From: JBCBJX01 sp038522735
Lineage (GTDB): Bacteria > Pseudomonadota > Alphaproteobacteria > Caulobacterales > Parvularculaceae
Assembly (NCBI GenBank): GCA_038522735.1
Contig: JBCBJX010000017.1
Location: 1-40,469 of the forward strand
DNA: 40,469 nucleotides
Reading direction: 5' to 3'
The notes under the pieces are model-generated. The model saw only the letters and a program-made list of their open reading frames with translations, did not search any database and was not told the DNA's origin. This document shows, one piece after another, positions 7,626 to 15,048 of the stretch. The position numbers and the translations under genes are program-made. Within the stretch, counting starts at the first letter, position 1. The number at the start of each line of letters is the position of its first letter.

Positions 7626-8251
7626 GCGTGGGCTGGGCCGAGCGGCTCTACCTCTTCCTGAAGCCGCCGCGGATCGGCCGGGCGAAAACGCGCCTCGCCG
7701 CCGGGATCTCCGGGCCGGCGGCGGCGTGCTTCTACCGCAATTCCGTCAGCGGACTTTATGGGCGCCTCGGCGCCGATGCGCGCTGGGAGACCCGCGCCGC
7801 CGTCGACGGTCGGGCCGAAGGCTTCCCCGCCGACTGGCCGGCGGCGGGCGCGGTCCCGCAGGGCGGCGGGGACCTCGGCGATCGGCTGCGCCGGCTCCTC
7901 CGCATGGCGCCGCCTGGGCCCATGGTCGTGATCGGCACCGACGCGCCGCAGATCGCGCCCGCCCAAATCGCGAAGGCCTTCCGGGCCCTCCGCGGCGCGG
8001 ACCTCGTGCTCGGTCCGGCGGCGGACGGCGGCTACTGGCTCATCGGCCTCCGCCGGATGCGGAGCGATCGCGATTTCCTGAAAGGCGTCCGGTGGTCGAC
8101 GGAGCACGCCCTCGCCGACACTCGCGCCTCCGCGCCCGAGACGTGGCGCGTCGTCCTCCTGGAGACGCTGGAAGACGTCGATGATGCGGAGAGCTTCGCG
8201 CGCGTCTCGCGCCTGCGCTCTCAGCCGGCCGCCGGGACGGCGCTCGTCTGA
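7622..8251 (+). CDS. TIGR04282/DUF2064 nucleotidyltransferase-like glycosyltransferase
   Basis: A 209-residue protein of the DUF2064 family, related to CofC/MobA-like nucleotidyl transferases. Visible landmarks are the N-terminal LFLKPPRIGRAKTRLA with the conserved Lys/Arg patch, GGGDLGDRLRRLL, VIGTDAPQI and GPAADGGYWLIGL, the latter two typical of this fold. It probably makes or uses a nucleotide-activated sugar for the preceding TIGR04283 enzyme; that division of labour is inferred from the constant pairing, not shown. ATG 7622 overlaps the upstream stop. Its last 31 bases overlap, tail to tail, the end of the convergent MATE gene. Confidence 0.88.
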   Translation: MSVGWAERLYLFLKPPRIGRAKTRLAAGISGPAAACFYRNSVSGLYGRLGADARWETRAAVDGRAEGFPADWPAAGAVPQGGGDLGDRLRRLLRMAPPGPMVVIGTDAPQIAPAQIAKAFRALRGADLVLGPAADGGYWLIGLRRMRSDRDFLKGVRWSTEHALADTRASAPETWRVVLLETLEDVDDAESFARVSRLRSQPAAGTALV

Positions 8252-9627
8252 ACCCGGCCGATCGCCCAGCGGCCCATGAGGAACGCCGCGCCGCCCGCGA
8301 CGACGTAGGAGAGGCCCGCCGCGGCGAAGACGCCTTCCGGGCCCTCCAGCCGGCTGAAGACGATCCCGAGAGGGAGATAGACGCCGATGAAGCGCAGCGC
8401 CGTCAGCGTCAGCGCGAAGAGCGGCCGGTTCAGCGGATTGAGCGTCGCGTTGGTGGTGAGGAGGAGCCCCGCCCCGACGAACCCCGCCGAAACGCAGAAA
8501 AGATAGCGTGCGGAGAGTTTGGCGATCTCCGGGTCGGGCGTGAACCAGCCGGCGATCGTCTCCCCGAAGGCCCAGAGGACCACGAACGCGACCGCCGCCC
8601 AGCCGATGATGAAGGCGACCGCCCGCTCGCGCGCTTTCGCGATGCGTTCCGCCGCGCCCGCGCCGGCGTTCTGGCCGACGAAGGGCGCGAGACCGGTCTG
8701 CAGGGCGAAAAAGGGGACGAGGAACAGCGCCTCGATCCGCGCGCCGACGGCGAAGCCCGCGACAGCGCTCGCTCCGAACCCGGACAGAAGCCGGGTGATG
8801 GCGATGGAGGAGAGGGGCTGGATCGCCTGGGCGATGGAGGCGAGCCCGCCGACGCGCAGCACCGAGCCCGCATCAGGAACGAAGCTCTTCAGCGAAGCGC
8901 CGGACCAGTCGATCAGCCGACCGCGCGTCTGCATCAGCCAGAAGGTGACGAAGAGCATGGTGGAGCGCGAGAGCGCCGTCGCGATCGCCGCGCCGGCCAT
9001 TTCAAGTCTCGGGGCGCCGAACAATCCGAAGATGAGGGGCGGGGAGAGCACCGCGTTGAGGATCGCCGCGACGACCAGCATCGCGCTCGGCAGAATGGAT
9101 TCCCCGTTCGCCCGGAGGATCGAGTTCCCGACCATCGGCACGACGAGGAACGCCATGCCGGCGTACCAGGTGAGCATATAGCTCTCGATGAGCGGGATGA
9201 GCTCCGCCGGCGCGCCGAGGACGTTTTTGAAAAGCGGTTCGATCGTCGCCGCGCCGAGGGCCGTCAGGGCGCCGACGATGATCGTCGCGAGAAGGAGCGC
9301 GTTGGTCGAGATGCGCCGCGCCTCGTCCATCGATCCCGCCCCGATCGCCCGGGAGACGAGGGCGCCCGCCCCCGTGCCGAGACCGATGGCGACGGCGCTC
9401 GTTGAAAAGATGACCGGGAAGCAGAAGCCGATCGCCGCAAGCGGGTCCGCGCCCAGGCGCCCGATATAGAGAGTGTCGACGACGTTGAAGGCGATCACCG
9501 AGAGGAGCCCGACGGTCATCGGCCAGGAGAGATGAAACAGCGTTGCCCCGACCGGCCCCTCGGTCAGACGTCGCCTGTCGCGCGCGGGCCGGTCGCCCGG
9601 CGCGGGTGGATCCTCGGATGCGGCCAT
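8221..9627 (-). CDS. MATE family efflux transporter
   Basis: A 468-residue polytopic inner-membrane protein of the multidrug and toxin extrusion family, expected to export organic cations or drugs with Na+ or H+ antiport. After a cytosolic, charged N-terminus of about 25 residues it shows about twelve hydrophobic helices in two halves. Family signatures include LSWPMTVGLLSVIAFNVVDTLY and IGLGTGAGALVSRAIGAG in the first half and the related block FALQTGLAPFVGQNAGAGAAERI in the second. Substrate cannot be read from sequence. It converges on the TIGR04282 gene and overlaps it by 31 bases. ATG 9627 is the first good start. Confidence 0.93.
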   Translation of the reverse strand: MAASEDPPAPGDRPARDRRRLTEGPVGATLFHLSWPMTVGLLSVIAFNVVDTLYIGRLGADPLAAIGFCFPVIFSTSAVAIGLGTGAGALVSRAIGAGSMDEARRISTNALLLATIIVGALTALGAATIEPLFKNVLGAPAELIPLIESYMLTWYAGMAFLVVPMVGNSILRANGESILPSAMLVVAAILNAVLSPPLIFGLFGAPRLEMAGAAIATALSRSTMLFVTFWLMQTRGRLIDWSGASLKSFVPDAGSVLRVGGLASIAQAIQPLSSIAITRLLSGFGASAVAGFAVGARIEALFLVPFFALQTGLAPFVGQNAGAGAAERIAKARERAVAFIIGWAAVAFVVLWAFGETIAGWFTPDPEIAKLSARYLFCVSAGFVGAGLLLTTNATLNPLNRPLFALTLTALRFIGVYLPLGIVFSRLEGPEGVFAAAGLSYVVAGGAAFLMGRWAIGRVQTSAVPAAG

Positions 9628-9704
9628 GGCCGGGAGATAGGACGCGGCGGCGGCCGTGTCACGCGGGGCGAGCTTCGGCGGCGCCCGCCCGTCCCGTACT
9701 GCAT

Positions 9705-9835
9705 TCCCACGGCTTGACCGTGGGACCCATCACGGAAGACGTCAGCGAAAATTACGGGTCGAGGAGGCGTGCTCGACCCGTCGGCGCGCGAAACTGCGGC
9801 GGACCCCGGAGCTGGGCCCACGGTCGAACCGTGGG
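9705..9835. repeat. Cluster of three hairpins in the gap 9628-9868
   Basis: Three perfect inverted repeats follow one another: TCCCACGG/CCGTGGGA (9705-9712 and 9718-9725, 5-base loop), ACGGGTCGAG/CTCGACCCGT (9754-9763 and 9772-9781, 8-base loop) and CCCACGGT/ACCGTGGG (9817-9824 and 9828-9835, 3-base loop). The first and third share the CCCACGG arm. They lie downstream of the outer-membrane protein gene and upstream of the MATE gene, both on the minus strand. None has a T-tract, so they may be a dispersed palindromic repeat or transcript-protecting structure rather than classical terminators. Confidence 0.7.
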
Positions 9836-9868
9836 GATGAGGGGTAGAGTTCGTTCCGTATCCGGATC

Positions 9869-10501
9869 TTAGAACTGGCCCGTCAGCGTCAGGAGGCCGG
9901 CGAAGCCTGCGACCTCCATATCGACGAAATTGTCGAACTCGGCCTCCGGCGCGCCGACATAGACGCCTTCGAAGCCGAGGCGGAGGCCCGTGGACACCTC
10001 GAAATCGACGCCCGCCTTCGCGAGGTAGCCGAAGCCGTAGGAAGCGTCGACGTCGTCCAGATTAAGATCGGTGCTGAAGAACCCGGCGCCGCCGCCGATA
10101 TAGGGGCGCACCTTGGAATCAAGCGGCGCCGTGAGGATGGCGTTGGCGGTCACTGACGCGGTTCGGATCAGCGGGTCGAGGCAGTCGTCCGGGTCCGCAG
10201 CCGGGCAGGTGAACGTGACCGGTGCGTCCTCGAACCCGTCCCATTGCGCCGACCAGAACCCAATCTGGCCTTCGAGCAGCAGGACCTCCGAAACCGCTTT
10301 GCCGGCGTAAACAGAAAACGCCACCCGCGGCCCGACATCGTTCGTCAGCTCAGCCCCGCCCGGCGTCGTCGCCGTATCGTCGGCGAGCTGAAAAGCGCCG
10401 ATCCCGCCGCCGATGTAAGGCCCGGTCTTCTTGTGAAACTGCGCATGAGCGACGCCCGTCGCCGCAATCGCCGCGGCGATGATTGAAAGACCCTGTTTCA
10501 T
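9869..10501 (-). CDS. Outer-membrane beta-barrel protein (OmpA/OmpW-like porin family)
   Basis: A 210-residue protein with a clear signal peptide cleaved after AHA (residue 20). The mature part begins FHKKTGPYIGGGIGAFQ and consists of alternating short strands: AFSVYAGKAV, LLLEGQIGFWSAQW, VRPYIGGGAGFFS, YGFGYLAKAGVDF, LRLGFEGVYVG, and a final strand ending in Phe (LTLTGQF), the C-terminal signal for insertion by the BAM machine. Two cysteines in CPAADPDDC probably form a loop disulfide. This is the opacity-like eight-strand barrel group; no specific function can be assigned. ATG 10501 follows a G-rich ribosome binding site. Confidence 0.88.
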   Translation of the reverse strand: MKQGLSIIAAAIAATGVAHAQFHKKTGPYIGGGIGAFQLADDTATTPGGAELTNDVGPRVAFSVYAGKAVSEVLLLEGQIGFWSAQWDGFEDAPVTFTCPAADPDDCLDPLIRTASVTANAILTAPLDSKVRPYIGGGAGFFSTDLNLDDVDASYGFGYLAKAGVDFEVSTGLRLGFEGVYVGAPEAEFDNFVDMEVAGFAGLLTLTGQF

Positions 10502-10529
10502 GACGCCCCCCTGCGCAACCAACGGGGAC

Positions 10530-10558
10530 AAAATGCCGAGAGGGATCAAAGGTGTCAA
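10530..10558 (-). promoter_or_regulatory. Possible promoter of the outer-membrane barrel gene
   Basis: On the minus strand a perfect -35 TTGACA (10558-10553) is followed after 17 bases by CATTTT (10535-10530), a weak -10. It lies about 30 bases before the ATG at 10501, in the gap after the lytic transglycosylase stop. The call rests mainly on the -35. Confidence 0.4.
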
Positions 10559-10580
10559 AGCGGGGCCGGGCTATGCCTGC

Positions 10581-12413
10581 CTACGCCCCTTCGTCCAGCG
10601 CCACGTATTTCGGCCACTCCCCACGTGCAAGCTGTTCGAGGCTCGGGGTCGGCTGGCCGAGGCGGGCGCGGTAGATCCAGAGGTTGGTCAGCACCTTCTC
10701 CACATAGCCGCGGCTTTCCGGGTTCGGAATGCTTTCCATGAAGAGGAGGGGGTCGGTTTCGGCGCCGACGCGGGCTTTCCAGCGGCGGAGGTTTCCGGGC
10801 CCGCCATTATAGGCGATCGCCATCTGCAGGAGGTCGCCCTCGACGTGGTTGTCCATGAGGTAGGTGACGTATGTCTGGCCGAGTTCGAGGTTCACCGCCG
10901 GGTCGTAGAGCTTCTTGCGGCCGGAGCGGTAGACGTAGGTGCGGTCCTTCGCGATGTAGCTCGCCGTGCGCGGCATGAGCTGCATCAGGCCGCGGGCGCC
11001 GGCCCGCGAGCGTGCGTCGGCGCGGAAACGGCTTTCCTGGCGCATGAGGGCGAAGGCGAGGGCGCGGTCGATCGTGTAGGCGCCGGCGGGCGCGAGGTCC
11101 GGGACCGGATAAAGGCCCTTCTCGAATTCCCGCGCGCCGGATCGCGCGTAGGCGTCCTCGGCGATGTCGATCTCCGCCGAAGCGAGGCCCATGGCGCTTG
11201 CGACGGCCATGAAGTCCGTATCGAGATCGAAGGGCGTCTCGCCCATCGCCCAGCGCATCTCCAGGTCGGCCCATTCGGTCCGGCCCGCTTCGGCGAGAGC
11301 GACGGCGGTTCTGACGCGCGGGCTCGTCGCGACAAGGCGCTCGAAACGCTCCGCGCTCGGCGCCGTCGGCGGCTCGGGCGCCGGGATCGGACGGCCGAGC
11401 TGATGGCGCGCGAGGAGACCGTAGAACGTGAACGGATAATCATCGGCGATATCGAGGTGCGCGACGACCTTGTCAGCGCGGCCCGCCGCGATGCTGGTGC
11501 GCGCCGCCCAATAGGCCGCGGCGGCGCGGAGCGACGGCTCCTGCTCCTCGACGGTCGCCATGGCGGTGAAATGATCGGCGGCTTCCTCCGCGTCGCCTGC
11601 GCGCCAGGCGATGAGCCCGGCGGTCCAGGAGGCGAGGACGGCGTTGCCGCCGTTCGCCGCGACCACCTCTTCAGCGATCGCCTCGGCTTTGTCGTAGAGG
11701 CCGTTGTAGAAATAGGAGGCTGCGATCCAGGAGCGGATGCGGTCGTACTGCACGTCTGCAAGGCGCCGCCGGTTCGAGCGGTAGTTCAGCTCCCGCAGGG
11801 CCTGCGTCGGGCGATCCCTGCGCAGAAGATACCGCATCCGCCCCTCGACGCGTTTGACGGCGCGCAGTTTCGACGGCGAGAGGTCATAGCTCGCGGCGAG
11901 GGCGGGGGGCAGCGGGTCTTCCGGGTCTCGGCGCCATTCGCGGCCGTCCGGCGGCGGCGGTCGGCGCCAGTTCTTCGGCCGACGATAAAGAGAGAGCCGG
12001 TAGACCTCGTCCGCATACGGGTGGTCCGCATGGGCTTCCATGAAGCCTTTCAGCTCCGTGTACCGCGAGCGATAGGCCGTCGGATGCATCAGCTTCTGCC
12101 AGAGGACCCAGCCTTCAAGGCTCTTGTCCTCGACTTCGGCGACGATCTTGGCGGCTTCGGAAAACCGCCCGCGCTCCTGCAGATCGAAAATCCGGGCGTA
12201 GCGGGCGCGGTCGTCGGCGGAGAGGACGCTCGGCGGCGCCGGCGGAAGCGCCTCGGGAACGACGACCTGGGCCGCGGCCCCGGCGGGGTCGTCTGCGGCG
12301 ACCGTCTCCTCGATGAGGAGGGCGGGCTCCGGCGTGGGGGCGTCGTCAGCCGGGCGCGCGAAGGCGCCGGCGAACACGACCGTCATCAGCAGCGGCGCGA
12401 ACCGTCGCAGCAT
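10581..12413 (-). CDS. Soluble lytic murein transglycosylase (Slt70-like)
   Basis: A periplasmic enzyme predicted to cleave peptidoglycan glycan strands to 1,6-anhydro-muropeptides. The product is 610 residues from ATG 12413, chosen because it follows GGGAG at good spacing and starts a signal peptide (MLRRF then a hydrophobic core to about AFA). A long alpha-superhelical region (about 70-430) of helix pairs resembles Slt70's doughnut. The C-terminal SLT domain has the catalytic Glu in ALMRQESRFRADARS, then AGARGLMQLMP and MAIAYNGGPGNLRRW, and ends with FMESIPNPESRGYVEKVL. It is encoded directly downstream of the uracil-DNA glycosylase gene on the same strand (about 60 bases between), probably one transcript. 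Confidence 0.93.
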   Translation of the reverse strand: MLRRFAPLLMTVVFAGAFARPADDAPTPEPALLIEETVAADDPAGAAAQVVVPEALPPAPPSVLSADDRARYARIFDLQERGRFSEAAKIVAEVEDKSLEGWVLWQKLMHPTAYRSRYTELKGFMEAHADHPYADEVYRLSLYRRPKNWRRPPPPDGREWRRDPEDPLPPALAASYDLSPSKLRAVKRVEGRMRYLLRRDRPTQALRELNYRSNRRRLADVQYDRIRSWIAASYFYNGLYDKAEAIAEEVVAANGGNAVLASWTAGLIAWRAGDAEEAADHFTAMATVEEQEPSLRAAAAYWAARTSIAAGRADKVVAHLDIADDYPFTFYGLLARHQLGRPIPAPEPPTAPSAERFERLVATSPRVRTAVALAEAGRTEWADLEMRWAMGETPFDLDTDFMAVASAMGLASAEIDIAEDAYARSGAREFEKGLYPVPDLAPAGAYTIDRALAFALMRQESRFRADARSRAGARGLMQLMPRTASYIAKDRTYVYRSGRKKLYDPAVNLELGQTYVTYLMDNHVEGDLLQMAIAYNGGPGNLRRWKARVGAETDPLLFMESIPNPESRGYVEKVLTNLWIYRARLGQPTPSLEQLARGEWPKYVALDEGA

Positions 12414-12474
12414 CGCAAGTCTCCCATCGGCCCCCGCGCCGCGGCGCGAACCCGTCATCTATGTGATCTCCGCC

Positions 12475-13263
12475 TTAAGGCTTGTTCAACCGAGCCTCTA
12501 AACTCAGAAGATCTCGCCAGGCGGTCCGCTTCATGGCCGGCTGACGCAAAAGGTAGGCCGGATGGAGCATCGGGAGAGCGGGGACCGATCCGCTCTTTGT
12601 TTCAACCTGTCTCCAAGTTCCCCGGGCGCGCATGACGCCGCTCGTGACCCCGCCGAGCGCCTGCGCCGCCGCGCCGCCCATGAGGGCGATCGCTTTCGGT
12701 CGGCTCAGTTCGACGAGGCGGAGCGCGAAGGGTTTGCAGATGGCGACCTCCTCCGACGTCGGCGTGCGGTTCCCGGGCGGACGCCAGTAGATGACGTTCG
12801 AAATCAGGCAATTCTCGGATCGGGACCGGCCGATCGCTGCGAGCATGGCGTCCAGCAGCTTGCCCGCGCGCCCGATGAAGGGGAGGCCGCGGGCGTCCTC
12901 CTCCCGCCCCGGCGCCTCGCCGATGACGAGGAGGTCCGAGCCCGCGACGCCGTCCATGAACACCGTCGACCGGGCGCCCGGTTTCAGCGGGCATCCCTCG
13001 AAGGCGGCGACGGCCTCGGCGAGCGCCTCGACGGTCTCGCAGGCGGCGGCGATGCGCTCCGCATCGGCCGCGGCTTCTGCGAGCCCGTCCCGCTTCGGCG
13101 GCGGCGCGAAGGTCGGGGCTTTCGGCTTCGCGGCTGGCGATGCTGCGGGCGCCGGCGCCGACCAGTCGGCCGGCTCGAGACCGACGGCTTCCTCCACGCC
13201 CATATCGCGATACCAGGCGAGGACGGCGCGGGCGCTCTCGAAATCTGTGAACGCGTCCGCCAA
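12475..13263 (-). CDS. Uracil-DNA glycosylase, family-4-like without full Fe-S ligand set
   Basis: A 262-residue base-excision-repair enzyme. The N-terminal 90 residues are variable and Ala/Pro-rich. The catalytic domain shows LLVIGEAPGREEDARGLPFIG (water-activating and uracil-binding loop), NVIYWRPPGNRTPT, and the HPAYLLRQP loop that inserts into DNA. Classical family 4 enzymes hold a 4Fe-4S cluster with C-x2-C, a Cys just before RPPGNR and a Cys some 16 residues later. Here the first Cys is absent (FEGCPL keeps only the second) and the third is Trp (YWRPP), while AICKPF is kept. The cluster is therefore probably absent, as in related alphaproteobacterial sequences I recall. The start appears to be TTG at 13263; the next in-frame ATG is 20 codons on. 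Confidence 0.88.
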   Translation of the reverse strand: MADAFTDFESARAVLAWYRDMGVEEAVGLEPADWSAPAPAASPAAKPKAPTFAPPPKRDGLAEAAADAERIAAACETVEALAEAVAAFEGCPLKPGARSTVFMDGVAGSDLLVIGEAPGREEDARGLPFIGRAGKLLDAMLAAIGRSRSENCLISNVIYWRPPGNRTPTSEEVAICKPFALRLVELSRPKAIALMGGAAAQALGGVTSGVMRARGTWRQVETKSGSVPALPMLHPAYLLRQPAMKRTAWRDLLSLEARLNKP

Positions 13264-13374
13264 AGCGCCTCGCCTCGCTCGGTCTCGCCCGCGGCGTCTG
13301 GCGGCGCCGGGCGTTCTGGATTCGGCCGCGCACCCATATTAAGCGCAACCGAAGCGACAAAACAGGAAACAAAA

Positions 13375-15048
13375 ATGGCGTACGACGCGAGCGACCGGGA
13401 GTCGATGGAGTTCGACGTGGTGATCGTCGGGGCGGGCCCGGCGGGCCTCTCCGCCGCGATCCGCTTGAAACAGCTCGCGGAGGCCGAGGGCCGGGACGTC
13501 AATGTCGTCGTGGTTGAGAAGGGTTCCGAAGTCGGCGCCCATATTCTCTCCGGCGCCGTGCTCGACCCGAAAGCGCTGAACGAACTGATCCCGGACTGGA
13601 AGGAAAAGGGCGCGCCCCTCGAGAACGAGGTGACGGACGAGAAATTCCTCGTCCTAGGCCCGGCGGGCTCCATCGCGCTGCCCGTTTTCGCCATGCCCGG
13701 CATGATCAAGAACCACGGCTGCTACATCTGCTCCATGGGGAACGTGACGCGCTGGCTCGCCGAGCAGGCCGAAGCCATGGGCGTTGAAATCTACCCCGGC
13801 ATGGCGGCGTCGGACCTGATCCGCGGCGAGAGCGGCGAGGTGAAGGGCGTCGTCGTCGGCGTCTTCGGCGTCGCGCGGGACGGCTCCGAGAAGCCCGACT
13901 TTCAGCCCGGCATGAACCTCATGGGCAAGTACACGCTGATCGCTGAAGGCGTGCGCGGATCATTGGCGAAGCAGCTGATCGACGACTTCAAGCTCGACGA
14001 GGGCCGCGAGCCGCAAAAATACGGCCTCGGCTGCAAGGAGCTGTGGAAGGTTCCGGATGAGAACTTCAAGCCGGGGCTCGTCCAGCACACCTTCGGCTGG
14101 CCCCTCGACGACAAGACGGGCGGCGGCTCCTGGATGTACCATTTCGGCGACAACTACGTCTCCGTCGGGTTCGTCACGCACCTCAATTACGCAAACCCCT
14201 ATATCTCTCCGTATCAGGAATTCCAGCGGATGAAGACCCATCCGGAAGTGGAGAAGTACCTGGAAGGCGGCGAGCGGGTCGCCTACGGGGCGCGGGCCAT
14301 CACCGAGGGGGGCTTTCAGTCCGTTCCGAAGCTGACCTTCCCGGGCGGCGCCCTCATCGGCTGTTCGGCGGGCTTCGTGAACGTCCCCCGTATCAAGGGC
14401 AACCACAACGCCATGAAGACCGGCATGCTGGCCGCGGAAGCCGCGTTCGAGGCGCTCGGCGAAGGCCGGGAATGGGACGAGCTTTCAGCCTATACGGAGA
14501 AATATGAGGCGTCCTGGGTCTATGACGAGCTGAAGAAAGTCCGCAACGCCAAGCCCCTCTGGTCGAAATACGGCACGGTTCTCGGCGCCGTCGCCCTCGG
14601 CGGGGCGGAGCTCTGGACGACCTCGCTCTTCGGCGGGTTCTCGCTCTTCGGCACCCTGAAGCACGGCAAGACCGACGCCGAGGCGACCGAGCCCGCCGAG
14701 AAGCACAAGGCGATCGATTATCCGAAGCCGGACGGCGTCCTCACTTTCGACCGGCTGACGAACGTCGCCTTCTCCGCGACCAACCATGAGGAGGATCAGC
14801 CGGTTCATCTCACCCTGCGCGACGCCGCCGTTCCCGTGGAGCGGAATCTGCCGGTTTTCGCCGGACCTTCGCAACGCTATTGCCCCGCCGGGGTCTATGA
14901 GTTCGTCGAAGAGGCCGGTAACACTCGGTTTCAGATTAACGCGCAGAATTGCGTCCACTGCAAAACCTGCGACATCAAGGACCCGTCGCAGAACATCGTG
15001 TGGACGGTTCCGGAAGGCGGCGGAGGGCCGAACTATCCGAACATGTAG
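13375..15048 (+). CDS. Electron transfer flavoprotein-ubiquinone oxidoreductase
   Basis: ETF-QO passes electrons from acyl-CoA dehydrogenases (through ETF) to the ubiquinone pool at the inner membrane. The 557-residue product starts with the FAD-binding VVIVGAGPAGLSAAI (15-29), followed by EKGSEVGAHILSGAV. It has the ubiquinone-binding middle region and ends with the 4Fe-4S ligands Cys503, Cys526, Cys529 and Cys532 (CVHCKTC) and the family-typical tail GGGGPNYPNM. ATG 13375 is preceded by the weak AGGAAAC; the open frame further upstream is antisense to the UDG gene. It is divergent from UDG, and a TPR lipoprotein gene follows at once. Confidence 0.97.
   Translation: MAYDASDRESMEFDVVIVGAGPAGLSAAIRLKQLAEAEGRDVNVVVVEKGSEVGAHILSGAVLDPKALNELIPDWKEKGAPLENEVTDEKFLVLGPAGSIALPVFAMPGMIKNHGCYICSMGNVTRWLAEQAEAMGVEIYPGMAASDLIRGESGEVKGVVVGVFGVARDGSEKPDFQPGMNLMGKYTLIAEGVRGSLAKQLIDDFKLDEGREPQKYGLGCKELWKVPDENFKPGLVQHTFGWPLDDKTGGGSWMYHFGDNYVSVGFVTHLNYANPYISPYQEFQRMKTHPEVEKYLEGGERVAYGARAITEGGFQSVPKLTFPGGALIGCSAGFVNVPRIKGNHNAMKTGMLAAEAAFEALGEGREWDELSAYTEKYEASWVYDELKKVRNAKPLWSKYGTVLGAVALGGAELWTTSLFGGFSLFGTLKHGKTDAEATEPAEKHKAIDYPKPDGVLTFDRLTNVAFSATNHEEDQPVHLTLRDAAVPVERNLPVFAGPSQRYCPAGVYEFVEEAGNTRFQINAQNCVHCKTCDIKDPSQNIVWTVPEGGGGPNYPNM

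Noticed and set aside
10479..12635. A 718-codon open frame on the plus strand opposite the lytic transglycosylase gene.
   Set aside because: Low-complexity Arg/Gly/Val-rich product without motif; the minus strand encodes a complete SLT protein.
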